Of a DNA stretch of 64,000 nt, positions 51,914 to 60,933 are shown one piece after another; the stretch's first letter is position 1, and each line of letters starts with the position of its first letter. Made by a program: the position numbers and the translations under genes. The notes beneath the pieces were generated by a model. The model made no database searches and had not been told where the DNA came from. It saw only the letters and a list, made by a program, of their open reading frames with translations. Source of the stretch: Acutalibacter sp. 1XD8-36 (GTDB lineage Bacteria; Bacillota; Clostridia; Oscillospirales; Acutalibacteraceae); the NCBI RefSeq assembly GCF_009917525.1, contig NZ_QZDU01000007.1, positions 1-64,000 of the forward strand, read 5' to 3'.

Positions 51914-53539
51914 ATGGAACTTCGCTTGCTGCAATACTTTTTAGCCGTCACCCGGGAACAGAATATCCTGCGCGCGGCAGGGGCGCTGCACCTTTCCCAG
52001 CCCACACTCTCCAGGCAACTCAGGGACATGGAGCGGGAGCTGGGCAAGCAGCTTTTCATCCGCGGCACCAGGAGCATTACCCTCACGGAGGAGGGGATGA
52101 TTCTGCGCAAGCGGGCCGAGGAGATATTGGAGCTGGTTAAAAAGGCCGAGGACGAGATTGCCCTGGCCGAGAAGTCGGCTGCCGGCAATATCACCGTGGG
52201 GGCAGGGGAGACCGACGGCCTGCGGGTACTGGTGCGGGCGGTGCAGGCCCTGCGTGAGGAGTGCCCGGGGGTGCATTTCCATGTGGTCAGTGGGGACAAA
52301 TGCTCAGTGATAGAGCAATTGGACGGCGGGCTTATCGATTTCGGAGTGGTATTCGGCAACTTTGATACATCTAAATATGGATACTTTCGAATCCCGCGCC
52401 CTGAGCACTTCGGGGTGCTCATGCGCCGGGATGACCCACTTGCGGACAGGACCAGCATTGACCCCGAGGAGCTTTGGGACAAGCCCCTGATTGTCTCCCG
52501 CCAGGCCATCTGCGACCAGGGTGTGGAGGAGATTTTAGGCCGCAGGCAGAGCAAGCTGAACATCGTGGGCAGCTATAATCTGCTGTACAGCGGCTCGCTG
52601 ATGGTGGAGGAGGGCATGGGGTACGCCCTGGCTTTTGACAATATCATCAACACCACCGGGGACAGCGAGTTGTGCTTCCGGCCACTTACGCCGCGGAACG
52701 AGACCCCAATGTTTGTGCTGTGGAAAAAGGACCAGGTGTTTACAAAGGCCGCCGAGAGGTTCCTGGTGAAGCTGCGGGGGATGGAGGAAAGTGAATACGA
52801 AATGAAGGTGCTGTATTTTGAGCGCGGCAGAAAGAGGATTTATGGCGAGCTGTACCTGCCTGAGGGCAGCGGCCCCTTCCCGGCTGTGATAATGGCCCAC
52901 GGCTTCGGCGGGAAGTGCGTCCATAACCGCCCATATGCGGAGGCCTTTGCCAAAAACGGCATTGCCGCCTATATCTTCGACTTCATAGGCGGAGGCAATG
53001 ACATTCAGAGCGATGGGAAGACCACTGAGATGTCCGTGCTCACCGAGGCAGCGGATATGTCGGCGGTGCTGGACGGCATATCCGCTATGGAAGAAATTGA
53101 CAGCAGAAACATCTTCCTGTCCGGTCAGAGCCAGGGCGGTTTTGTGGCCTCATACCTGGCTGGCACCCGCCCGGAGCTGGTGCGGGGGCTTGTGCCCATC
53201 TTCCCGGCCTATGTTTTGCAGGACGACGCGAAAAAGCGCACAGAGGGCCGGGAGCTGCCGGAGACAGAGAAGATAATGGGCCTGCTGCTGGGCCGTGTTT
53301 ATGCTAAGGACGCCATGTCCTTTGACATCTACGATGTGATAAAAAATTACCCCGGCCCGGTACTGCTCATCCACGGCACCGCTGACGACGTAGTACCCAT
53401 CAGGTATTCCCAACGTGCGGCAGAGGTGTTTCCCTCGGCTAAGCTTATAGAGATTGAGGGCGCGGGGCATGGGTTCTTCGGAGCGGCCGAGGATAGGGCT
53501 GTCAGTCTGGCGCTGGATTTTGTGAAAGGAAACATTTAG
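51914..53539 (+). CDS. LysR regulator fused to an alpha/beta hydrolase
   Basis: The 541-residue frame encodes a full LysR protein (residues 1-295): helix-turn-helix with ILRAAGALHLSQPTLSRQLR and the periplasmic-binding-like effector domain. It continues without a stop into a complete serine hydrolase (297-541): AVIMAHGFGGK oxyanion region, nucleophile S406 in GQSQGG, acid D491 in HGTADD and H519 in GAGHGF. The hydrolase resembles feruloyl/cinnamoyl esterase-like enzymes. An internal ATG at 52802 has only a distant ggagg, so separate translation is possible but weakly supported. The start is ATG 51914, with aggaggc upstream. A regulator that tests or makes its own ligand is an attractive inference. 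Confidence 0.85.
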   Translation: MELRLLQYFLAVTREQNILRAAGALHLSQPTLSRQLRDMERELGKQLFIRGTRSITLTEEGMILRKRAEEILELVKKAEDEIALAEKSAAGNITVGAGETDGLRVLVRAVQALREECPGVHFHVVSGDKCSVIEQLDGGLIDFGVVFGNFDTSKYGYFRIPRPEHFGVLMRRDDPLADRTSIDPEELWDKPLIVSRQAICDQGVEEILGRRQSKLNIVGSYNLLYSGSLMVEEGMGYALAFDNIINTTGDSELCFRPLTPRNETPMFVLWKKDQVFTKAAERFLVKLRGMEESEYEMKVLYFERGRKRIYGELYLPEGSGPFPAVIMAHGFGGKCVHNRPYAEAFAKNGIAAYIFDFIGGGNDIQSDGKTTEMSVLTEAADMSAVLDGISAMEEIDSRNIFLSGQSQGGFVASYLAGTRPELVRGLVPIFPAYVLQDDAKKRTEGRELPETEKIMGLLLGRVYAKDAMSFDIYDVIKNYPGPVLLIHGTADDVVPIRYSQRAAEVFPSAKLIEIEGAGHGFFGAAEDRAVSLALDFVKGNI

Positions 53540-53556
53540 TAAACCCCAATATATAA

Positions 53557-53600
53557 GGCAGGCCGGGGAGCATTTCGTATGCCCGCCGGCCCGCCTGTTT
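53557..53600. terminator. Terminator between the LysR fusion and the permease gene
   Basis: Long imperfect hairpin (ggcaggccgg.. with ..ccggcccgcc) followed by tgttttct on the plus strand. Confidence 0.65.
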
Positions 53601-53607
53601 TCTCACG

Positions 53608-55440
53608 CTACTCTTTTTCTCTCGTGCTCAAAAGATATATGGGGTCGGTGCGGAAGCCGGCTGCCATCAGCATCAGCGCCAAAACCAGCACCAGTAAGCT
53701 TATGCAAAGCGGTATAGTATAGCTTACATACACCGGCACCTCCACGTCTATCTCAGTCTTCTCTGCAAGCTCCCGGCCCGCCGCCCAGGTGCTGTAGCGG
53801 GTGTCGTAGCTGTATAGGCTGTCCCGCTCCTCTGCGGTCGAGGCCGTGACCTGGGGCTCGCGCACCTTATCCAGGGCCAGCGTGCCGCATACGCTCCCAG
53901 CGCACGCCGAGAATACCGTCAGTATTATCAGTCCCGCTAAAAAGAAGTAAAGCAGGAGCGCCACTATGGACAGCGCCGCCATGATACCCGCAAGCAACAG
54001 GAGGAGCGCCATGGTCCGGCTGTTGTCAAGGGACTTCCTTATCTCCGAGTAGCCCCTATCGTCATAGATGATGTTAAGCCGCCCGGCCTCGGGGACGTGC
54101 TCCTTTAGAGCCGCGTCGAACTGCTGGATAGTACTGTTTGGAATCTGGAAGGAGGCTGTGAATGGGGTCATAGGCGTATAGTAGGCAATATTATTATCGT
54201 CGCTGGCTGTGACGGACTTTGCAGGGATTATGAGCGTGTCCGGCCCGGCCTCGATACCATACATTTCAAGACAATCAACAAGCCCGACTACCTCATACTC
54301 CTGCTCAAAGAAAGGCTCGTAAAACTCGCCGTCAGCGTCCAGAAGGCTGAAGGAGGCGTGGGGTCTGCCGCCTATTGAGCTTAAGTCCCGGTACATTGCG
54401 CAGACAAAGGGCATGTTCACCTTGTCGCCAACCTTTAGCCCGTTCCTTCCGGCAAATTCCTTTGATATCATACAAACCGGCGCACCGGCCTCAAACTCCT
54501 CCGGGGTTATCTCCCTGCCATCCCTCAGGACGCTGGTTTTTTTGTGCCACCTGGGAAGAAGTTCAAGTGAGTTGGTGCCCAGGGAACAGAAGCTGTGCAC
54601 CCTCTGTTCAACATTCTTGGCCCACTGGACGAAATTATATCCGGGACTGCCCTTCTCATAGAAATCTTTTCCGGTAACATGGGCAATCTGGGGGTAATAA
54701 GGAGATTGAAAGCCCCAGTCTTTATCGTCCGGGAAATTCTCTGTGCCGATATGCTTTCCATTCCGGTCCGTCCGGCCTGAGTGTGGGCGGCTATACACCA
54801 CATATTCGTCCACCTGGTGCTCCGGGCAGTTCCACCACTTTGCCAGCTCGGCCGCATACTTCTCCCCGGGCTCCATAGGATAGCGGGTCGCGCCCCAGCA
54901 CTGGCACACGGTGATATGGTCGCCCTCGTGCAGGGCAGTGTCCGGCGTAACGCAGGTTCCCTGGCTCTTGTTGTCCTTGCTGAACAGGACTTTGGTTATC
55001 TCTACTTCCACCGGCGCGCCATCGTCCTCCACCGGCTCAAGGGGCGTAAACTCCACTACATGAAAAGTGTCGCCATCACCAAATTGTGAAAACTCGGGCT
55101 CATTAAAAATGTAATACGGCCTATGCTCGGGCTTCAGGATGTAGTCCGCCCCGGGAAAGTCCAGGTCCTCCGGGTAGATATACTCGCCATAGTCAGTGGT
55201 AGTGACAAAGTTGATTCCGCCGCAGGCGTTTGGAACCGGCACGCGCTCCGTGTTGACGGCCGGCTGCTCCACAAAGCCCACTGTAGAGTATGTATCCTCC
55301 ACTATCCGTAGGCGCTCGTTGTTTTCTATTGTCAGCACGGCCCCGGTGACCACCAGCGCGGTGCTTACCGCCATCAGCAGGAAAAAGAGCATAGCCTTCC
55401 ACGGCTGCCGGAACAGTTGCTTTATACTGAAATTAAACAT
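53608..55440 (-). CDS. FtsX-like ABC permease, apparently internally shortened
   Basis: The 610-residue membrane protein has TM1 (FRQPWKAMLFFLLMAVSTALVVTGAVL), a large outside domain (~40-460), and a C-terminal membrane part. In FtsX/MacB permeases the second helix is followed by a cytosolic loop with a KKE-x-x-x-LRALG-like motif and a third helix. Here MALLLLLAGIMAALSIVALLLYFF runs directly into LAGLIILTVFSACAGSVCG, so the loop seems deleted in frame. The last helix is near residue 590. Translation starts at ATG 55440 after ggggg. With the neighbouring ATPase and second permease it formed an export complex, perhaps for peptides or antibiotics, which may no longer work. Confidence 0.75.
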   Translation of the reverse strand: MFNFSIKQLFRQPWKAMLFFLLMAVSTALVVTGAVLTIENNERLRIVEDTYSTVGFVEQPAVNTERVPVPNACGGINFVTTTDYGEYIYPEDLDFPGADYILKPEHRPYYIFNEPEFSQFGDGDTFHVVEFTPLEPVEDDGAPVEVEITKVLFSKDNKSQGTCVTPDTALHEGDHITVCQCWGATRYPMEPGEKYAAELAKWWNCPEHQVDEYVVYSRPHSGRTDRNGKHIGTENFPDDKDWGFQSPYYPQIAHVTGKDFYEKGSPGYNFVQWAKNVEQRVHSFCSLGTNSLELLPRWHKKTSVLRDGREITPEEFEAGAPVCMISKEFAGRNGLKVGDKVNMPFVCAMYRDLSSIGGRPHASFSLLDADGEFYEPFFEQEYEVVGLVDCLEMYGIEAGPDTLIIPAKSVTASDDNNIAYYTPMTPFTASFQIPNSTIQQFDAALKEHVPEAGRLNIIYDDRGYSEIRKSLDNSRTMALLLLLAGIMAALSIVALLLYFFLAGLIILTVFSACAGSVCGTLALDKVREPQVTASTAEERDSLYSYDTRYSTWAAGRELAEKTEIDVEVPVYVSYTIPLCISLLVLVLALMLMAAGFRTDPIYLLSTREKE

Positions 55441-55450
55441 GATATACCCC

Positions 55451-56331
55451 CTATTCTACCGCGGTGAGCAGCGTAAAAGCGTTGAAGCGAAGGAGCAGCA
55501 GTAGCGCCACGATATCCCCTGCGCAGGCGCACAGGAGAAACGCCCCGCATTATCAGGAATATAGCTAATATTATCATACCTATCGCCAGCACGAAGAAAG
55601 GTATCTGAAACTGCCTAAAGAGCACAACTGTCTGGCCCAAGGTCTCCGCTGAGGTGATGTATTGTTCGTCATCCACTACTATGGCTGCGCCGGTGTAGTC
55701 CTTATAAGTAGCTGGAGCGGGCTCCAAAAAAATGAGGCTTTGTATGCTCTCTTTAAAGACGCTAAGCTGCCGAGGGTCCTTCAGTACGGCCCTCAGTTCG
55801 TTATAGTATACATCTGTACCCTGGGACTCCATCTCGGCTCGTATCCAGCTTGCCGGGACAATAAATTCCCAGAAATTTATTTTGGAAAAGCAGGTGCCCA
55901 CCACCTTTATGGTCTGTTCACCTAGTGGAGTATAGATAATGTCTTTTCCTACTTCGTAGGACATGGAGTAGAGAGGCATGGAAACCTCGTCTCCGACCTC
56001 AATGCCATTGCGTTCGGCAAAATTCCGCTCTACAAGGCATATGGGCTTGTTGGTTTTGAACATGCTCTCGTCATAGCCATATGAGAAAGCATACTCGCCG
56101 TCGGACACCCAGAGGTGGTCCAGGCTGCTGACGGCACTTACTGTACAGTCAGCCTGGGGTATCTCGCTTTGCCGGCTCTCCTGGCTATAGGTGCCTTCAC
56201 AGTAGATACGAGCGTAAAAATCTTCCAGATACGGACTTGAAAGAAAGTTGTCATGTCTGAAAGCGTTTATGTTCAGCATAGAATCTCTGTCCCCGCCGGG
56301 ATTAGTCACACTCACCACCACGGGTACATCC
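55451..56331 (-). pseudogene. Second FtsX-like permease, truncated and frameshifted
   Basis: The coding similarity begins abruptly at PVVVSVTNPGGDRDSM with no start ATG and no N-terminal membrane helix, directly behind the ATPase stop. The outside domain (LCLVERNFAERNGIEVGD-like ICLVERNFAERNGIEVGDEV) matches the first permease (ISKEFAGRNGLKVGDKV). After helix FVLAIGMIILAIFLIM the frame goes out of register: the next helix reads GAFLLCACAGDIVALLLLL and ends FTLLTAVE in another frame, with TAG at 55453-55451. The central loop is missing here too. At least two deletions are needed, so the gene is very probably dead. Confidence 0.75.
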
Positions 56332-57003
56332 TCAGCCCTCCATCTCGATTTTGCCGTCGCGCATACGGTAGATAACGTCGGCCTGGGCCGCAATCTCCCG
56401 GTCATGGGTAATGACTATTATGCAGCGCATCTCTTCTTTTGCCAGGTATTTCAGCAGGGTGATTATGTTCCTGCCGTTTTCACTGTCCAGGTTGCCGGTG
56501 GGCTCGTCCGCGAGCAGGACCTTTGCTTCGCTGGCAAGGGCCCGGGCGATAGCCACCCTCTGCTGCTGTCCGCCGGAGAGCATGGCGGGACGCTTGCGGG
56601 GGTCAACATCCTCGAGGCCCACCGCCGCCAAAAGCTCCTGGGCTCGGGGGACAGCCTGGCGCATGGGCACCCTTACTACCCGCATGGGGTAGGCCACATT
56701 TTCAAGTATTGTCAGGTGGGGGAACAGGTTGAAGGACTGGTATATGACGGAAACATTCTCCCGCCTATGGCGTTCGCTGCCTATCTCCCGGACTGTACGG
56801 CCCTCGGAGACCACCCGGCCCTCGTCCGGGTTCCCGAGCCCCGCTAACATGGACAGCAGAGTTGTTTTACCGCTGCCGGACTGCCCTACAATGGCATAGA
56901 ACCTGCCCAGCTCAAAATCACAGCTCACGTTGTCCAGGGCGTGGACCTTCTGATACTTGCTCTGGTAGGTAAAGGATAGTTCTTCGGCGCTCAGAACACT
57001 CAT
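56332..57003 (-). CDS. ABC transporter ATPase (MacB/LolD type)
   Basis: The 223-residue ATPase has Walker [19 protein letters not shown], the signature [17 protein letters not shown], Walker [14 protein letters not shown] and the switch histidine in ITHDRE. This is the group that powers FtsX-like permeases, and both adjacent genes encode such proteins. All its own motifs are intact although the permeases look damaged. ATG 57003 has gaggg about seven bases upstream. It has a near-consensus promoter and is divergent from a BlaI-like repressor gene, which may control it. Confidence 0.92.
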   Translation of the reverse strand: MSVLSAEELSFTYQSKYQKVHALDNVSCDFELGRFYAIVGQSGSGKTTLLSMLAGLGNPDEGRVVSEGRTVREIGSERHRRENVSVIYQSFNLFPHLTILENVAYPMRVVRVPMRQAVPRAQELLAAVGLEDVDPRKRPAMLSGGQQQRVAIARALASEAKVLLADEPTGNLDSENGRNIITLLKYLAKEEMRCIIVITHDREIAAQADVIYRMRDGKIEMEG

Positions 57004-57094
57004 AGTTGACCCTCAAATCAAAACCCATTATAGTTTTATTATGCTATTTGTGCACGATATAGAAGCTGCTATTTCCCTTAAATATCGCTATTTC

Positions 57095-57123
57095 ACTATA
57101 ACATATCTCTGGCGTCCTGTCAA
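57095..57123 (-). promoter_or_regulatory. Promoter of the MacB-type ABC operon
   Basis: On the minus strand TTGACA (57123-57118) and TATAGT (57100-57095) are separated by 17 bases. Confidence 0.72.
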
Positions 57124-57155
57124 TAATAGAATAAATAATTTATACTATTTTTTAG

Positions 57156-57184
57156 TTGACATTCTGTCAGGAATATAATATAGT
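57156..57184 (+). promoter_or_regulatory. Promoter of the BlaI-like gene with a palindrome
   Basis: TTGACA (57156-57161) and TATAGT (57179-57184) have a 17-base spacer. The palindrome tgaca-ttc-tgtca (57157-57169) overlaps the -35 box and could be the repressor site. Confidence 0.65.
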
Positions 57185-57221
57185 ATTGCTATATAAGATT
57201 ATCAGAAAAGGAGTGCGTCCC

Positions 57222-57635
57222 ATGTCAAAGCAGCCTCACGCACCGGTAACATCCTCAGAGCTGGCCCTGCTGCAGATACTCTGGGAGGCCTCAAGGCCCC
57301 TAAATAAACAGGAGATTCTGGAAAAGGCCAGCGCCGACGAGCATATGTTCGCGAAAAACTCATTTCACCTGCTGGCAAACGAGCTGATTGCAAAAGGCTA
57401 CCTGATACCAATCGACAATGGCGGCATAGGCCGCAAGAACGCCCGGCGGTATGCCCCCACGGTCTCCTGCAATGAGTTCCTTGCCCTGCAGGTGTACTCC
57501 GCAAAGAGCTATAAGCCCTCGGACATCCCCGACATACTTACAGCCCTTTTGGACCTCACTCCCGGTATAGACTTTGAGCCGGTGCTGGCCGGGATTGAGG
57601 CGGTGATTAAGAAGAGAAGGCTGGCGCAGGGGTGA
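57222..57635 (+). CDS. BlaI/MecI/CopY-family transcriptional repressor
   Basis: The 137-residue protein has the winged-helix pattern of penicillinase repressors: TSSELALLQILWEASRPLNKQEILEKA at the N-terminus, a recognition helix with KNSFHLLANELIAKGYL and a wing with NARRYAPTVS. The C-terminal part mediates dimerisation in this family. There is no BlaR1-like sensor protease and no beta-lactamase nearby, so its signal is unclear. ATG 57222 follows aaaggag at eight bases. It is divergent from the MacB-type ABC operon and may repress it together with itself. Confidence 0.82.
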   Translation: MSKQPHAPVTSSELALLQILWEASRPLNKQEILEKASADEHMFAKNSFHLLANELIAKGYLIPIDNGGIGRKNARRYAPTVSCNEFLALQVYSAKSYKPSDIPDILTALLDLTPGIDFEPVLAGIEAVIKKRRLAQG

Positions 57636-57774
57636 GGGGGATTTTCGGGATAGTATAGCAAAGCTTTAGTTTATCCGACTCGCGCTGCTCTTTTTAGGTT
57701 ACTTATTTTACAGTCTAAATCATCAAGCAGACTACCTACTGAGTATAAGCATTATAAACCAAAATACAGCCCAA

Positions 57775-57819
57775 CAAAGAAGTGACGCATTGCAGCCGCT
57801 GCAATGCGTCACTTCTTTG
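57775..57819. terminator. Bidirectional terminator with 21-bp stem
   Basis: Arms 57775-57795 and 57799-57819 pair perfectly around the 3-base loop ccg; the outer sequence is caaag/ctttg. It lies between the BlaI-like gene and the convergent Cof-type gene. Confidence 0.85.
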
Positions 57820-57845
57820 TATTCTTAAAGAGTAAAAATCAGCTT

Positions 57846-58676
57846 TCAAGACTCAAGGCAAAAATCCCCCTCATCAAGCACCCCCAGCCCAATCAACGCG
57901 TTCTTTACCCCGTCATCCGAAACCGGTGTGGTAACATAGTCGGCTTCCCTCTTCACCTCGTCCAGTGCGTTGCCCATGGCGACCCCAACGCCAGCCCAGC
58001 GCAGCATTCCCACGTCATTGAGGCCGTCCCCAAATGCGATAGTTTCCTCCTGAAGGATGCCGTAATGCTTCGCCACGGCGCTGAGTCCGGTCTCCTTTCC
58101 GCCGCCCTTTGGGATTATATCCAGAACGTCAAAGCCTGAGCTGGTTATTTCAATATGCTCCAGCGGAGCCAGGATTTTCATGCCCTTTTCCAGCGGAAGG
58201 AATATGTTAAACTGTATTACTGGGTGCTCCATAAGCCTGGAGCTGTCGTAAAAGGGCGGGCATGGGACGCCCATCCACTCATAGTGCTGCCGTATCTCCG
58301 GGCAGTCTGTTATGGGGAAGCTCAGCTCGTCCTCAAGTACAAAGCATTTAAGCCCATGCTGCTTTGCAAGGGTAATAAACCTCAGCACCTCCTGCGGGTC
58401 ATGGGCCAGGCGGTGTATAACTGAGCCGTTACGCTCTAAAACAAGCTGTCCGTTGAAGGTGCAGAAGCCGTCAAAGGGGAAGAGGTCCCGCACGGCAGGC
58501 AGGTCCCTCCCGACGCTGCCGAGCATGGCGGGGGAGCGGCCTGTGGATATGAAGACCTTAATCCCCCTGCGCTGCAGGGCGGTTAAAGCCGCCTTTGTGG
58601 ACTTTGGGAATACGCTCCGCTCGCCGGAGTGGTCGAGAAGAGTTCCGTCAATATCAAAAAACGCTGCTTTTATCAT
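57846..58676 (-). CDS. Cof-type HAD-IIB family phosphatase
   Basis: The 276-residue enzyme shows HAD motif I FFDIDGTLLDH, motif II in VFISTGRSP, the conserved lysine in PKGGGKETGLS and motif IV AFGDGLNDVGMLRWAGVGVAMGNA. Members of the Cof/YbiV group dephosphorylate sugar phosphates, FMN or pyridoxal phosphate with low specificity. Length is normal. It starts at ATG 58676 with aggagg upstream, and is divergent from the LacI-PfkB sugar operon. A sugar-phosphate role next to a sugar kinase is plausible but not shown. Confidence 0.92.
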   Translation of the reverse strand: MIKAAFFDIDGTLLDHSGERSVFPKSTKAALTALQRRGIKVFISTGRSPAMLGSVGRDLPAVRDLFPFDGFCTFNGQLVLERNGSVIHRLAHDPQEVLRFITLAKQHGLKCFVLEDELSFPITDCPEIRQHYEWMGVPCPPFYDSSRLMEHPVIQFNIFLPLEKGMKILAPLEHIEITSSGFDVLDIIPKGGGKETGLSAVAKHYGILQEETIAFGDGLNDVGMLRWAGVGVAMGNALDEVKREADYVTTPVSDDGVKNALIGLGVLDEGDFCLES

Positions 58677-58776
58677 TATGTTTCCTCCTGAGAATCATAT
58701 GGGCTTACGGCGGATATAGCAGTATTATAATAGCACAAATTTGAGGCAGGCTCAACGGGTTTTTACCGATGCAGAC

Positions 58777-58794
58777 AGGGAAACAGTTTTCCCT
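58777..58794. promoter_or_regulatory. Candidate operator upstream of the sugar operon
   Basis: Inverted repeat agggaaa/tttccct with a 4-base centre. A second palindromic site, gtttgcgaaac (58911-58921), lies after the promoter, followed by another attttccct. Both would suit a LacI-type dimer; the assignment is tentative. Confidence 0.4.
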
Positions 58795-58867
58795 AAAGAT
58801 TTTCTTGATTTTAAAGCTTTTTAGGCGTATTTTTGCAGAAAAATATAAAATAATTTAGGATGTAGGC

Positions 58868-58895
58868 TTGACAAGTTAATGATTTTGTGTATAAT
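58868..58895 (+). promoter_or_regulatory. Promoter of the LacI-PfkB sugar transport operon
   Basis: TTGACA (58868-58873) and TATAAT (58890-58895), both full consensus, with a 16-base spacer. Confidence 0.78.
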
Positions 58896-58971
58896 GTAGC
58901 CGCCAAAACGGTTTGCGAAACATTTTCCCTGCTCATTAGGATAATATCCGGCCTGCGGAAAGAGAAAACTT

Positions 58972-60933
58972 ATGAACATTAGAGAGATTGCCAAGCTAGC
59001 CGGAGTATCGGTTGCCACAGTGTCAAAGGTTATAAACAAGAAGGACCAGAACATCAGCGAGGATACCCGGCGTAGGGTCCTGAAGATAGTCAAGGAGTAC
59101 AACTATACGCCATATGCCGGCGTGGCAAAGCGGCGGGAGGGGAAGACCTTCCTGGTTGCAATAGCCCTTGACGCCTCACAGGACCACGAGTATCTGGGCT
59201 CGCTGCTCATGGAGGACTTCCGGCGGGAGGGGTACTCGACCCTTGTATGCCGCTCGGGGAGCGCGGAGGAGGAGTTCAGGAACCTGACCGCCATGTGCGG
59301 CTATAACCCCGACGGCCTGGTGTGGGACAAGAGGGAGGACTCCATGGAGGGCTGCCTTGAGATGATAAGGGCGGGGAATATGAGCTTCCACCTTATAGAC
59401 TCCCACGCGCCGCCCTCGCCGAACAACTCCTGCATTGATTACTGGCAGGTGGGCTATACCGCCGCCCAGTACCTTATTGAGAGAAAGCACAACTCGCTGT
59501 TCTGCTTAGCAAGGCGGCGGGGGTATCCCGAGAGCCGCTTTTTCCAGGGGTTTCAGATGGCCTGCTTAAACAGGGGCATTGCCGCCAACGAGAGTATGAT
59601 ATGCGTGCTGGAGGAGCAGGACGGTGAGGTGCCGGGAAGGCTGCTGCTGGGCAGCACCGGGGCTGTATGCTTCTCGGAGGATATGGCGGCGTACCTGTAT
59701 GAAGTCTCCACCCTGAAAAACCGCCGGGTGCCAAAATACCTCTCGGTCATGGGCGTGCGTGGCAGCGACAGGGACAATTATCTACAGCCCGGGCTGACCT
59801 CGGTGCTGCTCCCCTATAAAGAGCTCTCCGCAAACGTCTGCTATAGGCTTACGGCGGATATGGATGGCTTCAGGGCGGTAGAGGCGGCCTTTGCCACAAA
59901 GCCAAAAGTGATAGACGGCCAGAGCGTGGACATGCCCTTCGACTTCCAGAAGAAAAAAGTGGTGGTAGTGGGCTCGGTAAATGTGGACACCCTGATATCC
60001 CTGGAGAGATTTCCCCAGATGGGTGAAACCAACCTTGTGCAGAGCGTGGCGGTTATGCCAGGGGGGAAGGGCCTGAACCAGGCGGTGGGCATATCAAGGC
60101 TTGGGCTTGAGGCTTATCTTATAGCGAAGATAGGCAAGGACTACGACGGGGCAGACGCCTTCAACTATCTCAAGGACCAGCATGTGAGCACGGAAGGGGT
60201 CTCCCACACCTCAAAGTCCAGCACCGGCCGGGCGTATATACACATCCAGGGGGACGGCGAGGGAGGCATAGCCATATACCGGGGTGCCAACGACATGCTA
60301 ACAGCCCACGATATTTCCCAGAACATTTTCGTCTTTCAGATAGCAAGCTTCTGCCTTTTGCAGACGGAGGTCAGCATGGACGCGGTGGAGTACGCCGCAA
60401 GGCTTGCCTATAACGAGCACGTGAAAATACTGCTGAAGCCCTCGGCTATAGACTCTGTTCCCGACAGCCTGCTGCAAAAGGTATTCATATTCCTGCCAAA
60501 TGAGAACGAGATAGGACGGCTCTGCCCCGGCGGGGACACCTACGAGGACAAGGCCGGGTATTTCCTAAAAAAAGGGGTAAAGAATGTAATAATTACCCTG
60601 GGCAACAGGGGATGCTACTGGAGCGACGGTGTAAGGTCCCAGTACTTTAAAGCCGCCAGCTTCAGCGCGGTGGACACCACCGGAGCCGCCGACGCCTTTG
60701 CCGCGGCCCTTGTAGCCTGCCTGATAAGGGGCGAGCAGATGGAGACGGCAATACGTAATGCAAACTTCGCGGCGGGCTTCTCAACAGTGAAGCTGGGGGC
60801 CTGTGCGGGGATGATAGACCTGCCGACCCTGGAGTTTCACATAAACTCAGGGCATACCGGCCAGGAGGTATCGGGCGATACACCCGTTCACTCATATACA
60901 GACCCTACACAAAATAAAGGAGGACGAGATTAA
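58972..60933 (+). CDS. LacI-family regulator fused to a PfkB-type sugar kinase
   Basis: The 653-residue protein begins with a LacI helix-turn-helix (MNIREIAKLAGVSVATVSKV, hinge to ~55) and a periplasmic-binding-like effector domain (~60-300). From about residue 323 it is a ribokinase-type PfkB enzyme: VVVVGSVNVDTLISLERFP, AVMPGGKGLNQAVGISRLG, and the C-terminal DTTGAADAFAAAL with catalytic base D574. The usual GAGD anion hole reads GAAD here. The protein could repress the operon and phosphorylate the imported sugar. Its stop overlaps the ATG of the binding-protein gene (TAATG). The start at 58972 follows ggaaagagaa. Confidence 0.9.
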   Translation: MNIREIAKLAGVSVATVSKVINKKDQNISEDTRRRVLKIVKEYNYTPYAGVAKRREGKTFLVAIALDASQDHEYLGSLLMEDFRREGYSTLVCRSGSAEEEFRNLTAMCGYNPDGLVWDKREDSMEGCLEMIRAGNMSFHLIDSHAPPSPNNSCIDYWQVGYTAAQYLIERKHNSLFCLARRRGYPESRFFQGFQMACLNRGIAANESMICVLEEQDGEVPGRLLLGSTGAVCFSEDMAAYLYEVSTLKNRRVPKYLSVMGVRGSDRDNYLQPGLTSVLLPYKELSANVCYRLTADMDGFRAVEAAFATKPKVIDGQSVDMPFDFQKKKVVVVGSVNVDTLISLERFPQMGETNLVQSVAVMPGGKGLNQAVGISRLGLEAYLIAKIGKDYDGADAFNYLKDQHVSTEGVSHTSKSSTGRAYIHIQGDGEGGIAIYRGANDMLTAHDISQNIFVFQIASFCLLQTEVSMDAVEYAARLAYNEHVKILLKPSAIDSVPDSLLQKVFIFLPNENEIGRLCPGGDTYEDKAGYFLKKGVKNVIITLGNRGCYWSDGVRSQYFKAASFSAVDTTGAADAFAAALVACLIRGEQMETAIRNANFAAGFSTVKLGACAGMIDLPTLEFHINSGHTGQEVSGDTPVHSYTDPTQNKGGRD

